Origin: Planktothrix sp. FACHB-1365
Lineage (GTDB): Bacteria > Cyanobacteriota > Cyanobacteriia > Cyanobacteriales > Microcoleaceae
Direction: 5' to 3'
Length of the DNA stretch: 64,000 nt
NCBI RefSeq assembly: GCF_014697575.1
Contig: NZ_JACJSC010000013.1
Span: 78,803 to 142,802, forward strand
The notes below the pieces were generated by a model. That model made no database searches and was not told the DNA's origin. It saw only the letters and a program-made list of their open reading frames with translations. The position numbers and the translations under genes were made by a program. Numbering within the stretch: the stretch's first letter is position 1; every line of letters starts with the position of its first letter. Positions 41,898 through 51,179 of the stretch are shown in pieces.

Positions 41898-42680
41898 TTG
41901 GACGATACTTATCAAGTTTATGTGAATCGGGTCGCGCGATTAACGCTGCCAGAATCCTATCACTCTCAGCTTGAGTATATTCAGGAGTCCCCTAAGTTTA
42001 AGCCTGACTCCCAGGGTAAACACCAAGCTGTGCCTTTTCCGGGTTATAGTATTATCACCCCTCCGGCTGAAGATGATGGGGACAATGAAGAATTTTATCA
42101 GAATCTCCAAACTTGTCAGCGGCAACTGAGTGAAAAGTTCGACCCCAATTTTTGGATTCCAATTCCCCAGGAAAGTTTACACTTTACCTTAGCGGATTTG
42201 ATTTGGGATAGTGCTTATCGAGATGCCACCTCATCTGATCCCAGTTTTGCTCCGAAGTTACATGAAGCGATCGCTCAATCGTTTCAAAGTTTTCAATCGA
42301 CGCCTATTCCCCAGGGAATTCGTTGGCAAATTTTCGGTTTTATGTTAATGCCAAGGGCGATCGCCGTTTGTCTGGTTCCCCGTGATCAAGAGTCCTATCA
42401 AAAAACAACTGAATTCCGGCGTGCTATCTATCAAAATCCAAGTTTAATTCCATTAGGTGTCGATCAACAATATTATTTAACGGCTCACATCACATTGGGT
42501 TATTTCGGAACAATTCCTGAAGATTTAGATCGGGGTCATTTTTGTAATATTCTCTCTTCTTTCAATCAACAATGGTTAGATTCAACTCAAGAAATTTGGG
42601 TTAAACGAGCAGAACTCCGCAAGTTTGATGACATGACTCGCTATTATCGAGAACCAGACTGGCCTGTTTTTAAATTTTAA
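41898..42680 (+). CDS. DUF1868 protein, 2H phosphoesterase-like
   Basis: 260 aa. Two HxT/S-type motifs, LHFTLADL (about residue 95) and AHITLGYF (about 200), mark a 2H phosphoesterase fold related to RNA 2',3'-cyclic phosphodiesterases. The N-terminus has FPGYSIITPPAEDD, typical of DUF1868. Start is TTG 41898 with AAAGAGG upstream. The substrate is unknown. Confidence 0.8.
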   Translation: MDDTYQVYVNRVARLTLPESYHSQLEYIQESPKFKPDSQGKHQAVPFPGYSIITPPAEDDGDNEEFYQNLQTCQRQLSEKFDPNFWIPIPQESLHFTLADLIWDSAYRDATSSDPSFAPKLHEAIAQSFQSFQSTPIPQGIRWQIFGFMLMPRAIAVCLVPRDQESYQKTTEFRRAIYQNPSLIPLGVDQQYYLTAHITLGYFGTIPEDLDRGHFCNILSSFNQQWLDSTQEIWVKRAELRKFDDMTRYYREPDWPVFKF

Positions 42681-42749
42681 ACCTTAAGCGTTGTTGGTTG
42701 ATGGTTAACCGTTAACTGTCAACCAATAACAAACCATCCTTGAAAGCTA

Positions 42750-43361
42750 ATGTTAATAGAAATTCATCCGATTCAATCCCAGAGTTTTGCAATTATTGAT
42801 CAAGAAATTGGTGAACATTCGTTTAATTCGGCTGAATATGCGATTGTAAGACGAGTTATTCATAGTACGGCTGACTTTGAATTTTCCCAGTTAATTCGGT
42901 TTAGTCCAAATGCGATAGAACAGGGAATTTTAGGCTTAAAACAACGAGTTCCGATTATTGTTGATGTGGGAATGGTTAAACAAGGAGTCGCTAATTTAGT
43001 GGCTAAAACCTTTAATAATCCCTTAATTTGTGCGGTTGAAGCGGTATCGACTCCCTTGGCGGGTAAAACCCTCACCGAAACGGGATTAATTCAGGTTGTT
43101 CAAGAGTTTCCCCAGAGTATTATTGTGATTGGTAATGCTCCAACGGCGTTAATTTCCCTGTGTTCTTTAATTGAACAAAAGTTAGTTTTTCCAAGTTTGG
43201 TGATTGGGGTTCCTGTGGGTTTTGTTTCTGTAGTAGAGTCTAAAATGATGTTAGCTCAAATGTCTGTTCCTCAAATTCGAGTGGAGGGAAGAAAAGGGGG
43301 CTCTCCCGTAGCAGCAGCCATTTTAAATGCTTTAATTGTTTTAGCTACCTCTGAAAAATAG
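42750..43361 (+). CDS. cobH: Precorrin-8X methylmutase
   Basis: 203 aa. CobH/CbiC moves the C-11 methyl group to C-12, forming hydrogenobyrinate or cobyrinate in cobalamin synthesis. Recognisable segments are FNSAEYAIVRRVIHSTADFE (with the catalytic His), PIIVDVGMVKQGV, and VIGVPVGFVSVVESK. It lies 51 bases upstream of the CobL-type gene. No cobalamin riboswitch fits in the 69-base gap before it. Confidence 0.95.
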   Translation: MLIEIHPIQSQSFAIIDQEIGEHSFNSAEYAIVRRVIHSTADFEFSQLIRFSPNAIEQGILGLKQRVPIIVDVGMVKQGVANLVAKTFNNPLICAVEAVSTPLAGKTLTETGLIQVVQEFPQSIIVIGNAPTALISLCSLIEQKLVFPSLVIGVPVGFVSVVESKMMLAQMSVPQIRVEGRKGGSPVAAAILNALIVLATSEK

Positions 43362-43412
43362 GGTTCAATAAATATAAGGATTGTACATTAATTATTAATT
43401 TGAAATTCTATA

Positions 43413-44705
43413 ATGATTTATGTTGTTGGTATTGGGTTAGATGGGAGATCAGGACTGAGTGAGTCTGTTCTTAATATCATTGCAGGTGCAACTGTATTAG
43501 TCGGAAGCGATCGCCATTTAAGTTATTTTCCTGAACATCTAGCTGCTCGTTTAATCTTAGGAGATTTAACAGAAATAATTGTTTCTATTCGTCAGCAATT
43601 AACAAGATGGGAAATTGAAAAAAAACAATCTACTAATAATTATATTGTCATTTTAGTATCGGGTGATCCGTTATTTTTTGGATTAGGTCGTTTATTAATT
43701 GCTGAATTTCCGCCGGAACAATTAACGTTTTATCCCCATATTAGCTCGATTCAATTAGCCTTTAATCGGATTAAAATTCCTTGGCAAGATGCACGAATTC
43801 TAAGTGTTCATGGTCGTTCTATGGAAACCTTAATTCAAGCTTTACAACAGGGAGCAGAAAAAATAGCAATTTTAACGGATAATCTTTATAATCCCTCGGC
43901 GATCGCTCAATTAATCAAGAGTTTAGATTTACCAAGTCGTTATCAATTTTGGGTCTGCGAAAATTTAGGGGGAAAGGATGAACGAGTCCAACAATGGGAG
44001 ATAGAATCTTTAAAAAATCCAGAATTTTCTTCCTTAAATATTGTAATATTATTACGTGAATCTGGTTTAAGAATAGAGCCTTTAGAGTTATCTAAAATTC
44101 CGACTTTTGGCATTCCTGATCAACTGTTTTTCAGTTATAGCGATCGCCCTGGACTGATGACAAAGCGGGAAGTTAGGACTTTAATCTTAGGAGAACTAGC
44201 TTTACAGCCGAAACAAACGATTTGGGATATTGGAGCCGGGACGGGTTCGGTTTCGATAGAAATTGCCAGACTTTTTCCTGATTCTACCGTTTATTCTATC
44301 GAAAAAACAGCCGCCGGAACAACTTTAATTGAACAGAATCGCCAACGATTTCAAGTTAATAATGTCGTTTCTATTCATGGTGAAGCTCCCGAAATTTTAC
44401 ATCATTTACGCTCACCGAATCGGATTTTTATTGGGGGAAGTGGAAACAATTTAAGCGAAATTTTAGGGATTTGCAGTATTCGTTTATCTCCGGGGGGTGT
44501 GATGGTTTTAGCCTTAGCAACCATTGAACATTTAAACACGGCGTTAAATTGGTTAGACCAACGAAAACGCATTGAACGGAGTTGGAGTTATCGGATTTTA
44601 ACGGTACAATTATCCCGTTCCGTTCCCGTTGCTAATTTAACCCGTTTTTCTCCTCTCAACCCTGTTACGTTGTTAACGATTTGTCACCATAGTTTATTTG
44701 CGTAA
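43413..44705 (+). CDS. cobL: Precorrin-6Y C5,15-methyltransferase (decarboxylating)
   Basis: 430 aa, CbiE-CbiT fusion. The N-terminal half is a tetrapyrrole methylase (VVGIGLDGRSGLSESV; VLVSGDPLFFGLGRLL). The C-terminal half is a class I SAM methyltransferase (TIWDIGAGTGSVSIEIARLF; FIGGSG). It methylates C5 and C15 and decarboxylates the acetate side chain. In an operon with cobH. Confidence 0.95.
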   Translation: MIYVVGIGLDGRSGLSESVLNIIAGATVLVGSDRHLSYFPEHLAARLILGDLTEIIVSIRQQLTRWEIEKKQSTNNYIVILVSGDPLFFGLGRLLIAEFPPEQLTFYPHISSIQLAFNRIKIPWQDARILSVHGRSMETLIQALQQGAEKIAILTDNLYNPSAIAQLIKSLDLPSRYQFWVCENLGGKDERVQQWEIESLKNPEFSSLNIVILLRESGLRIEPLELSKIPTFGIPDQLFFSYSDRPGLMTKREVRTLILGELALQPKQTIWDIGAGTGSVSIEIARLFPDSTVYSIEKTAAGTTLIEQNRQRFQVNNVVSIHGEAPEILHHLRSPNRIFIGGSGNNLSEILGICSIRLSPGGVMVLALATIEHLNTALNWLDQRKRIERSWSYRILTVQLSRSVPVANLTRFSPLNPVTLLTICHHSLFA

Positions 44706-45025
44706 GTTAAGTTTAAGCAGGTTGGCTTGGTAAGCTTCGCAATCCCTCTGGGTCAGGGTTTTAGTTTGGGAGAAGGAATCGGAAGCAGAGGTTTGATGAG
44801 GAAGATGAGGCAGCTTAGAACAGGTAATCAACGATTTTATGGGCTTGCGAGGCTCAGAGAAAATGGCTGTAATACTGATTCTCTCATTGGGAACCCCGAT
44901 ATGGCTCTGGATAAAGGTTCTGGCGATTTTAGGAAGGGGCAAAATCGGGTTTCAGCCAACGAGTTTCCTGAGCCTCGAAAATGCCTACTAGACAGTCGAT
45001 GGTGTATGGGTTTAAAATGGGAGGA
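44706..45025. other. Region between cobL and the CRISPR array, candidate leader
   Basis: 320 bases with no convincing gene. If the array is read left to right, this is where its leader should be. It is not notably AT-rich and I see no clear promoter, so the leader is unproven. ORFs here run into CRISPR repeats and are taken as spurious. Confidence 0.4.
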
Positions 45026-45711
45026 CTCCCCACTCGCTGGGGAAATTAATTGATTGGAAACCCAATACCTTTAGGGTTTTCAAGAGCTTTACCATCTCCC
45101 CACTCGCTGGGGAAATTAATTGATTGGAAACGTAGTGACAGTACATCTGTCTTTTTGATGTACTTTCTCCCCACTCGCTGGGGAAATTAATTGATTGGAA
45201 ACTTGGTCTATAAGACCAAAGAAGACGTGACTTTGGGAGTAGTCTCCCCACTCGCTGGGGAAATTAATTGATTGGAAACACTCGTTGGGGAGATGAAGCC
45301 CTTAATGCTTGGGCTCCCCACTCGCTGGGGAAATTAATTGATTGGAAACGCACTCCTTAAGTGGTTTGAGGAAGTGAACTGGCTCCCCACTCGCTGGGGA
45401 AATTAATTGATTGGAAACTCATGACAAACATCGCCTCTTTTATCGTGGGTTTCGTTTTTCTCCCCACTCGCTGGGGAAATTAATTGATTGGAAACAGAGA
45501 TGTCTAAATATTCTTGCGGGCTTTCCTTTGCTCTCCCCACTCGCTGGGGAAATTAATTGATTGGAAACCAATTCCATCTTCAGCATTTTCAGGCCCAATA
45601 CGGCTCCCCACTCGCTGGGGAAATTAATTGATTGGAAACGAGAACAAGCGGAGTCGAAAGCTGTGTTTTCGCTTGCTCCCCACTCGCTGGGGAAATTAAT
45701 TGATTGGAAAC
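45026..45711 (+). CRISPR. CRISPR array, 10 repeats of 36 bp, 9 spacers, no cas genes in window
   Basis: Repeats begin CTCCCCACTCGCTGGGG and end ATTGATTGGAAAC, and all ten look identical by eye. Starts are 45026, 45096, 45167, 45244, 45314, 45383, 45460, 45533, 45604 and 45676. Spacers are 33-41 bases and all differ. The 5' half can form a CCCC/GGGG hairpin; the 3' end resembles the ATTGAAAC-like tag of cyanobacterial crRNAs, which favours left-to-right transcription (inference). No cas1, cas2 or effector gene lies within 18 kb on the right or 45 kb on the left, so the array depends on distant genes or is orphaned. The type cannot be assigned. Confidence 0.97.
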
Positions 45712-45796
45712 ATATTGTTATGACCAATCAGTGTCAACTTTAAGGCTAAAAGTAGGCTAGGAAATCGAAAGTTCATTGATTTTTTTAAGCGTCCTA

Positions 45797-45879
45797 GATC
45801 CCCCCTAACCCCCCTTGGAAAGGGGGGAACAGGAGATCAAAGTCCCCCTTTTTAAGGGGGATTTAGGGGGATCTAATCT
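45797..45879. repeat. 83-bp palindromic repeat, copy B (inverted relative to copy A)
   Basis: Two hairpins (CCCCCCTTGGAAAGGGGGG and CCCCCTTTTTAAGGGGG) in the reverse orientation of the element at 24377-24460, with about 95 percent identity by eye. The 45712-46035 gap contains this and a heptamer repeat, no gene. Confidence 0.85.
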
Positions 45880-45965
45880 TAGCTATAATCAGAGGTTGTC
45901 CGTAATATAGCGCTACGCATTACGGTTAGGACATTTCTAAATTCTCAAACCCTTTCACTTCTTAC

Positions 45966-45993
45966 TGTTCCCTGTTCCCTGTTCCCTGTTCCC
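45966..45993. repeat. Tandem heptamer TGTTCCC x4
   Basis: Four exact copies of TGTTCCC. Short tandem heptamers of this kind are common in filamentous cyanobacterial genomes. Followed by GCGCGTAGCGCTATAG. Confidence 0.9.
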
Positions 45994-46035
45994 TCGCGCG
46001 TAGCGCTATAGTATCGGGAAATTGAGCAACAAAAT

Positions 46036-48795
46036 CTATCGTTTAAATCGTTGTTTAATTTTTAACCATTCATCCTCTAACAACGTATTTAAAACAGGAA
46101 CTACAATTAAACTTAATAAGGTCGATGTCATTAACCCCCCAATAATTGCAACCGCCATCGGTTGTCTTAATTCTGCTCCTGCTCCTAACCCTAATGCAAT
46201 CGGTAACATCCCTAAAATCGTTGAGGCGGTGGTCATAATAATCGGTCTTAAACGTACAACCCCCGTTTCAATAATCGCATCATTTCGACTCATGCCTTTT
46301 TGACGAAGTTGGTTGACATAATCCATCAGAAGTAATACATTTTTATCTAATAATCCTAATAGGAAAATTAACCCAATTAACGAGATAATTCCAAAAGCAC
46401 TTTGAGTCACTAATAACGCTAACATTGCCCCAACTAAACATAAAGGCAGCGTTAACCCCACCACCGCAGGTTCCACCCAACGACCAAATAATAAAAATAG
46501 TAACCCCAGCATACAAACCACCGAAAACAGTAGTGTTACCAGAAAACTATTTAAAACTTGACCAATTCTGGCAGAATCTCCGGTTAATTTTAAGGTGACT
46601 CCATTGGGAATTAAAGGTTGGGCAATATTGAGCACTTGATGGGTTGCATCTCCTAATAATTGACCTTGACTTAAATTCGCCGTAACATAAGCCGCCCGTT
46701 GACCATTAAAGCGTTCAATTTGGTTAATCTCATTAGATGTATTTTCTTCTCCTGTTGCTCGAACATCCACAAAACCGGGTAATTTTGCGACTTTTTCTTG
46801 AAGGGTTTTGGCAGTCTTTTTTAACAGATTTACATCTTCTCCAACTAACACAATTTGTAAGGGTTTTTCATCTCCTGTTTCCACAAATTGCAAATCTTCT
46901 ACACTAACGGTAACATTATTAATAGAAGGTAAATTTTCTCGAATTTGATCTTGTGCTTCTAAAGTGGTAAGTTGACGATCATTTTTTAATTTTACATAAA
47001 TTCTGCCTTTATTGGGTTGTCCTTTAATGCCAATAATGGTAAAGGCTTCTTCCACATCAGGGGTATTTAAAACAACCTGTTCGATTTTATCTCCTGTTGT
47101 ACGAGTTTTTCTCAGAAATAATTGAATGGGATTTCGAGCTAAATCAGTTAACCAATTAAACGCCCCTGGCTGTTGAAACATATCCGTTTCTGCGGTTGGT
47201 GTATCGGTGGGGGTTTCTTGGGTTTGAGAATTATTTTGAAGTTGAAGATTAGAAATTTGAGGTAAAGGATAGGAATAATTAATCACAAATTCTCCTCGGT
47301 CTAATCGAGGTAAAAACCCTTGAGGAACTAAAGGAATTAAAGCTAAACCTGCTATAAAACTTAAGATAGCCATTAAAATAACAAGTTTACGATGGTGAAG
47401 TGACCATTGTAATAATCGACGATAGGTTTCAATGATAAGGTTAGATTGAGGATGATAATTTTCGGGTTTATTTTGAATAGGTTTTAACCAATACACGGCT
47501 AAAACTGGGGATAAAGTTCTAGCCACTAATAAGGAGATTAAAACCGCCGAAGAAATCGTTAATGCAAAGGGTTTAAAAAACTGTCCTAACGCATCTCCCA
47601 TAAAGGCAACGGGGAGGAAAACAGCCACAATTGTTAAGGTAGAAGCAGTTACGGTTAAACCAATTTCATCTGTTCCTTTAATAGCGGCATCTCTGGGGTT
47701 TTCTCCAGCATCAATTAATCGGGCAATATTCTCGACATCAACAATAGCATCATCAATCACAATTCCAATCACTAACGCCAAAGCTAATAACGTAATAGTT
47801 TCTAAATTAAATCCCGCGATTGCCATTACAATACAAGTCCCTAATAACGATGTGGGAATGGCTAAGGCGGTGATGAAAGTAGCTCTTAAATTTCTTAAAA
47901 AAGGAAAGACAATGGCAATCGCTAAAATTATTGCTAATAAGAGTTCTTCAATTGTCGAATGGGTAGCTTTGCGAATATAATCCGCTTGAGTTTCTGCTAA
48001 ATTTAGCTTGACATTGGGGAAATTTTGTTGTATATTATTAATAACAGTTTCAACTCGATTCACGACTTCCAAGGTATTAGCATCACTGCGTTTTATCACC
48101 TGAACTGCTATAACATTTTCTCCCTGATATCGAACCAACGTTGGCGGGTCTTGAATTAAGGTTTGAGAACTGGATAAAGAAGCGATATCCGATGTTCCTT
48201 TCCGGGTTAATCCATCTCCTAATAAATTTACCTTGAGCACACCCGGTAAAGCGTTAAGTTGAGGAATAATTTCAGTTTTTGTTAGTTCTGTTAATTCTTT
48301 TAACGTTAGACTTTGACTTTGAATGGCGTAGGTAATGGCTGTTGATTCATTTAAGTTTAAGGGAATAACAGTATACGTTGTTTTCCCAGGTAATTGAATA
48401 TTTTTTAAAGTTGTCTCTACCTGGTTTGTAGAAGATTCTAAACTCGTTCCGACTAAAAAAGCTAAACTGATAATACTTCGACCTGGGTAAGTCGATGAGC
48501 GAAAATCATAAACTCCTTCAATAGATTTTACTTGATTTTCAATAGGTAAAGTCACCTTTAATTCCGTTTCTGTTGCGGTAGAAATCGGTGCAGTGGTACT
48601 GACGACAACCACCGGAAATGTCACCTCTGGAAATAAGGCATATTTGAGACTACTAAATGCCAGCATTCCTGCTATAATTACGCCAATCCAAAACCCAATC
48701 ACAATTCGAGGATGAGCAATACAAACACGAGAAATATTAAACCGTTCTCGAACAGCAGGTTTTAGAGGAGACTGAATCATAGGGAATCTGGACAA
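46036..48795 (-). CDS. RND-family efflux permease
   Basis: 919 aa, somewhat shorter than the usual 1030-1070. N-terminal helix and PEVTFPVVVVSTTAP, then the central helix with VIDDAIVDVENIARL (proton-relay Asp pair), and a C-terminal repeat (LIGLIFLLGLLDKNVLLLMDY; RLRPIIMTTASTILGMLPIA). No membrane-fusion or outer-membrane partner is adjacent. Start is TTG 48795 or ATG 48780, the latter more likely. The substrate is unknown. Confidence 0.9.
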   Translation of the reverse strand: MSRFPMIQSPLKPAVRERFNISRVCIAHPRIVIGFWIGVIIAGMLAFSSLKYALFPEVTFPVVVVSTTAPISTATETELKVTLPIENQVKSIEGVYDFRSSTYPGRSIISLAFLVGTSLESSTNQVETTLKNIQLPGKTTYTVIPLNLNESTAITYAIQSQSLTLKELTELTKTEIIPQLNALPGVLKVNLLGDGLTRKGTSDIASLSSSQTLIQDPPTLVRYQGENVIAVQVIKRSDANTLEVVNRVETVINNIQQNFPNVKLNLAETQADYIRKATHSTIEELLLAIILAIAIVFPFLRNLRATFITALAIPTSLLGTCIVMAIAGFNLETITLLALALVIGIVIDDAIVDVENIARLIDAGENPRDAAIKGTDEIGLTVTASTLTIVAVFLPVAFMGDALGQFFKPFALTISSAVLISLLVARTLSPVLAVYWLKPIQNKPENYHPQSNLIIETYRRLLQWSLHHRKLVILMAILSFIAGLALIPLVPQGFLPRLDRGEFVINYSYPLPQISNLQLQNNSQTQETPTDTPTAETDMFQQPGAFNWLTDLARNPIQLFLRKTRTTGDKIEQVVLNTPDVEEAFTIIGIKGQPNKGRIYVKLKNDRQLTTLEAQDQIRENLPSINNVTVSVEDLQFVETGDEKPLQIVLVGEDVNLLKKTAKTLQEKVAKLPGFVDVRATGEENTSNEINQIERFNGQRAAYVTANLSQGQLLGDATHQVLNIAQPLIPNGVTLKLTGDSARIGQVLNSFLVTLLFSVVCMLGLLFLLFGRWVEPAVVGLTLPLCLVGAMLALLVTQSAFGIISLIGLIFLLGLLDKNVLLLMDYVNQLRQKGMSRNDAIIETGVVRLRPIIMTTASTILGMLPIALGLGAGAELRQPMAVAIIGGLMTSTLLSLIVVPVLNTLLEDEWLKIKQRFKR

Positions 48796-48864
48796 TTAAT
48801 GAGCATTAAACTATTTATTGTATCGTTAAGGGTTGATTTTGAAGGGTTAACCCTCAACATTCGT

Positions 48865-49224
48865 TTAGTTAAGCAATTGGGTCGCACAGTCAATGCCTAC
48901 ATCCACAAACTCATCAGGGGATTCTTTGGTTTTTTGAGCTTGAGTATAGAGCTTTAGAAATTGATCTAACCTATACTGAGATTGAAAGCGATTAATGGTA
49001 CATTGACAAACAATTTTTGCCTGTTGTTCGGTTAAACCTTCCTGAACACTGCGTTGACTACAACCGTTTAGATAACCTTTAACAATTTCTTGCGGATATT
49101 GATATTTCGGCTTGGGTTGACTCGCATTATTTTGGGCAAAAGTCGAGACCGGATAAAGTCCAAACCCCCAGAAGAATGTTAAAGAAAACAAACTAACAAC
49201 AACAAGAGGATTGATAATATTCAT
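48865..49224 (-). CDS. Secreted cysteine-containing small protein, unknown
   Basis: 119 aa. A signal peptide (about residues 1-30, VVVSLFSLTFFWGFGLYPVS then TFAQ) is followed by a soluble domain with four Cys: GCSQRSVQ, then IVCQCTINRF, and a last GIDCATQL. Two disulfides in the periplasm are likely. Family not recognised. It is divergent from the YdcF-type gene. Confidence 0.7.
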   Translation of the reverse strand: MNIINPLVVVSLFSLTFFWGFGLYPVSTFAQNNASQPKPKYQYPQEIVKGYLNGCSQRSVQEGLTEQQAKIVCQCTINRFQSQYRLDQFLKLYTQAQKTKESPDEFVDVGIDCATQLLN

Positions 49225-49290
49225 AGAGAATTGGTTCTAAATCCTAGAATAACTTTCAATTTCCAATCCTAACGAGAACAAGACTCCCAG

Positions 49291-49992
49291 ATGAATTGGC
49301 AACGTTTACAATTTAAACACAAATTCGGTCTCAAAATTTTACTCCTCAGCATTGTGGTGGTGTTCATTGTGTTGCTGAGTCGTGTATTCCATCAAACTCA
49401 AGGGTTGTCTATGGCGTCTCAACAACCTGTAGATACATTTTTTGTCCTGGGGGGAAGTATTCGACGGGAAATGTATGTGACGCAACTGGCCAAACAAAAT
49501 CCCGATATTCGCATTTTAATCTCAACGGGATCAGATGATCCTTGTATTGTAAAATTATTTGAACGGGAACACGCATCAACGCAACAAGTTTGGTTAGAAA
49601 AGTGTGCAAAGTCTACCTTTGATAATTTTTTTTACAGTCAACCGATTCTCAGCCAATGGCACGCGCATCATGTTAAATTAATCACCTCTGGCACCCATTT
49701 ACCCCGTGCAAAATGGATGGCTCAAATTCTGTTAGGATCTCATGGAATTTGGGTCGATGTAGAAACTGTAAAAGAAACGGGGGTTCCTGCTAATCGAGAG
49801 TTATGGTTAAAAACAGGACTTGATCTCACCCGAACTGTTTTATGGGCCTTAGCCAGTCAAGTGATTCAACCGTCCTGTTCTAATTTTATTCAGCTTCAGG
49901 AAGTGAATCTTAAAAAGTGGTGTCAGGAAAAATTCTCCTGTGAATATCAAAGTGGTCTTAATCGGAAATCAATCTGTGAAGCTCAGAATTAA
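49291..49992 (+). CDS. YdcF/ElyC-type DUF218 protein
   Basis: 233 aa. One N-terminal membrane helix (about 13-32) is followed by a DUF218 domain: DTFFVLGGSIRREMYVTQLA, ILISTGSDDP, STFDNFFYSQPIL, LITSGTHLPRA. Members are linked to envelope carbohydrate or peptidoglycan metabolism, but the reaction is not defined. The C-terminus has extra Cys residues (PSCSN, KKWCQEKFSCEY). Confidence 0.82.
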   Translation: MNWQRLQFKHKFGLKILLLSIVVVFIVLLSRVFHQTQGLSMASQQPVDTFFVLGGSIRREMYVTQLAKQNPDIRILISTGSDDPCIVKLFEREHASTQQVWLEKCAKSTFDNFFYSQPILSQWHAHHVKLITSGTHLPRAKWMAQILLGSHGIWVDVETVKETGVPANRELWLKTGLDLTRTVLWALASQVIQPSCSNFIQLQEVNLKKWCQEKFSCEYQSGLNRKSICEAQN

Positions 49993-50108
49993 GATTTATT
50001 TTTTACAAGAAAGAGCTTGATTGAAGCAATTATATCTTAAAATAGAACAATCTAAGATCCATTCTCTTGAGTTAGCATGATTGATAATTCTTGTTGTTTG
50101 ATTAAGTT

Positions 50109-51176
50109 ATGTTAAAGTCATTAAAAATCGAAAATTTTCGATGTTTTTCCACCTTCGAGCTACAACAGCTTGGGCGGATTAATCTGTTAGTTGGAACTAA
50201 TAATAGTGGGAAAACTTCTATTTTAGAAGCGATTCAACTTTTTTACAAACGAGATAGCCTAGAAGGTTTATCTGAAATTATGATCAGTCGAGGTGAATAT
50301 CTTTGGAGTGATGAGGAACAAAAAACTCGTGAGCTTGATCTTCGCCATTTATTTTATGGTCATCAAATAAATTTAGGGAGTTCGTTCTCAATTTCTGGAG
50401 AATATGATGATTTTCGAGAAAATCTTTCGATTGTTATAGAACAAGATCAACAACTTCAATTATTTGATTATCTAAAAGATTTTGTCCTGTTGATCAAATG
50501 GCTGGGCAAAGAAAAGGGTAATTTAGAATTCCCCTTATCGTCTAATTTAGGTTTGTCTACAGATTTAATCAGAAGATTTCGTAGAAATCCTGTAAAATCA
50601 ACACTAAAAACCCAATTTATTACCTCATCTTCTTTGAGAACTCAAACAATGATGGAGTTGTTTGATCAAGTTGTTTTAACCCCAGAAGAAGATTTAATTA
50701 CAGACGCACTAAAAACCCTTGATCCTAAAATAGAACGAATTGCTGCCCTCGGTTCTGACAAAAATAGTTTCAGATCAAATAGAGGATTTGTTATTCGTTT
50801 ATCGGATAGCGATCAACGCATTCCAATTGGAAGTATGGGAGATGGGATCTGGAGAATTTTAGGTTTAACATTAGCCCTTGTCAATGCGAAAAATGGCGTT
50901 TTATTAGTTGATGAAATTGATACGGGATTACATTTTAGTGCCATGTCTGATATGTGGAAATTAGTCTGGAATACTGCCAAACGACTCAATATTCAAGTAT
51001 TTGCTACAACTCATAATAGTGATTGTTGGACAAGTTTAGCTGATCTGGCTAATTCTGAAATCCTAGATGGAGATGGAATTAAAATTCATAGAATAGAGAA
51101 AAATAAACCCAACAGTATTGTTTTTAATGAAAATCAAATGGTAATTGCGGCTGAACGAGGAATTGAGGTACGATAA
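50109..51176 (+). CDS. AAA_21-type ATPase of a two-gene ATPase/TOPRIM system
   Basis: 355 aa. It has LKSLKIENFRCFSTFELQQL at the start, a Walker A LLVGTNNSGKTSILEA (about 27-42), a signature-like IGSMGDGIWRILGL, Walker B VLLVDEIDTGLHF and switch His in FATTHNSDCW. OLD/RecF-like architecture without its own TOPRIM domain, which is supplied by the next gene 3 bases later. Not closely like the ATPase at 16308. Confidence 0.85.
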   Translation: MLKSLKIENFRCFSTFELQQLGRINLLVGTNNSGKTSILEAIQLFYKRDSLEGLSEIMISRGEYLWSDEEQKTRELDLRHLFYGHQINLGSSFSISGEYDDFRENLSIVIEQDQQLQLFDYLKDFVLLIKWLGKEKGNLEFPLSSNLGLSTDLIRRFRRNPVKSTLKTQFITSSSLRTQTMMELFDQVVLTPEEDLITDALKTLDPKIERIAALGSDKNSFRSNRGFVIRLSDSDQRIPIGSMGDGIWRILGLTLALVNAKNGVLLVDEIDTGLHFSAMSDMWKLVWNTAKRLNIQVFATTHNSDCWTSLADLANSEILDGDGIKIHRIEKNKPNSIVFNENQMVIAAERGIEVR

Positions 51177-51179
51177 TAA

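Noticed and set aside
42681..42749. Cobalamin riboswitch before cobH
   Set aside because: The gap is only 69 bases, and no conserved cobalamin-riboswitch core sequence is seen.
44727..45727. Several ORFs reading across the CRISPR array
   Set aside because: Their residues are translations of the repeat (for example FQSINFPSEWGE repeated). Not genes.
46036..48795. RND gene as a truncated pseudogene
   Set aside because: It is shorter than usual (919 aa), but both membrane halves, the Asp pair and the C-terminal helices are all present in one open frame.
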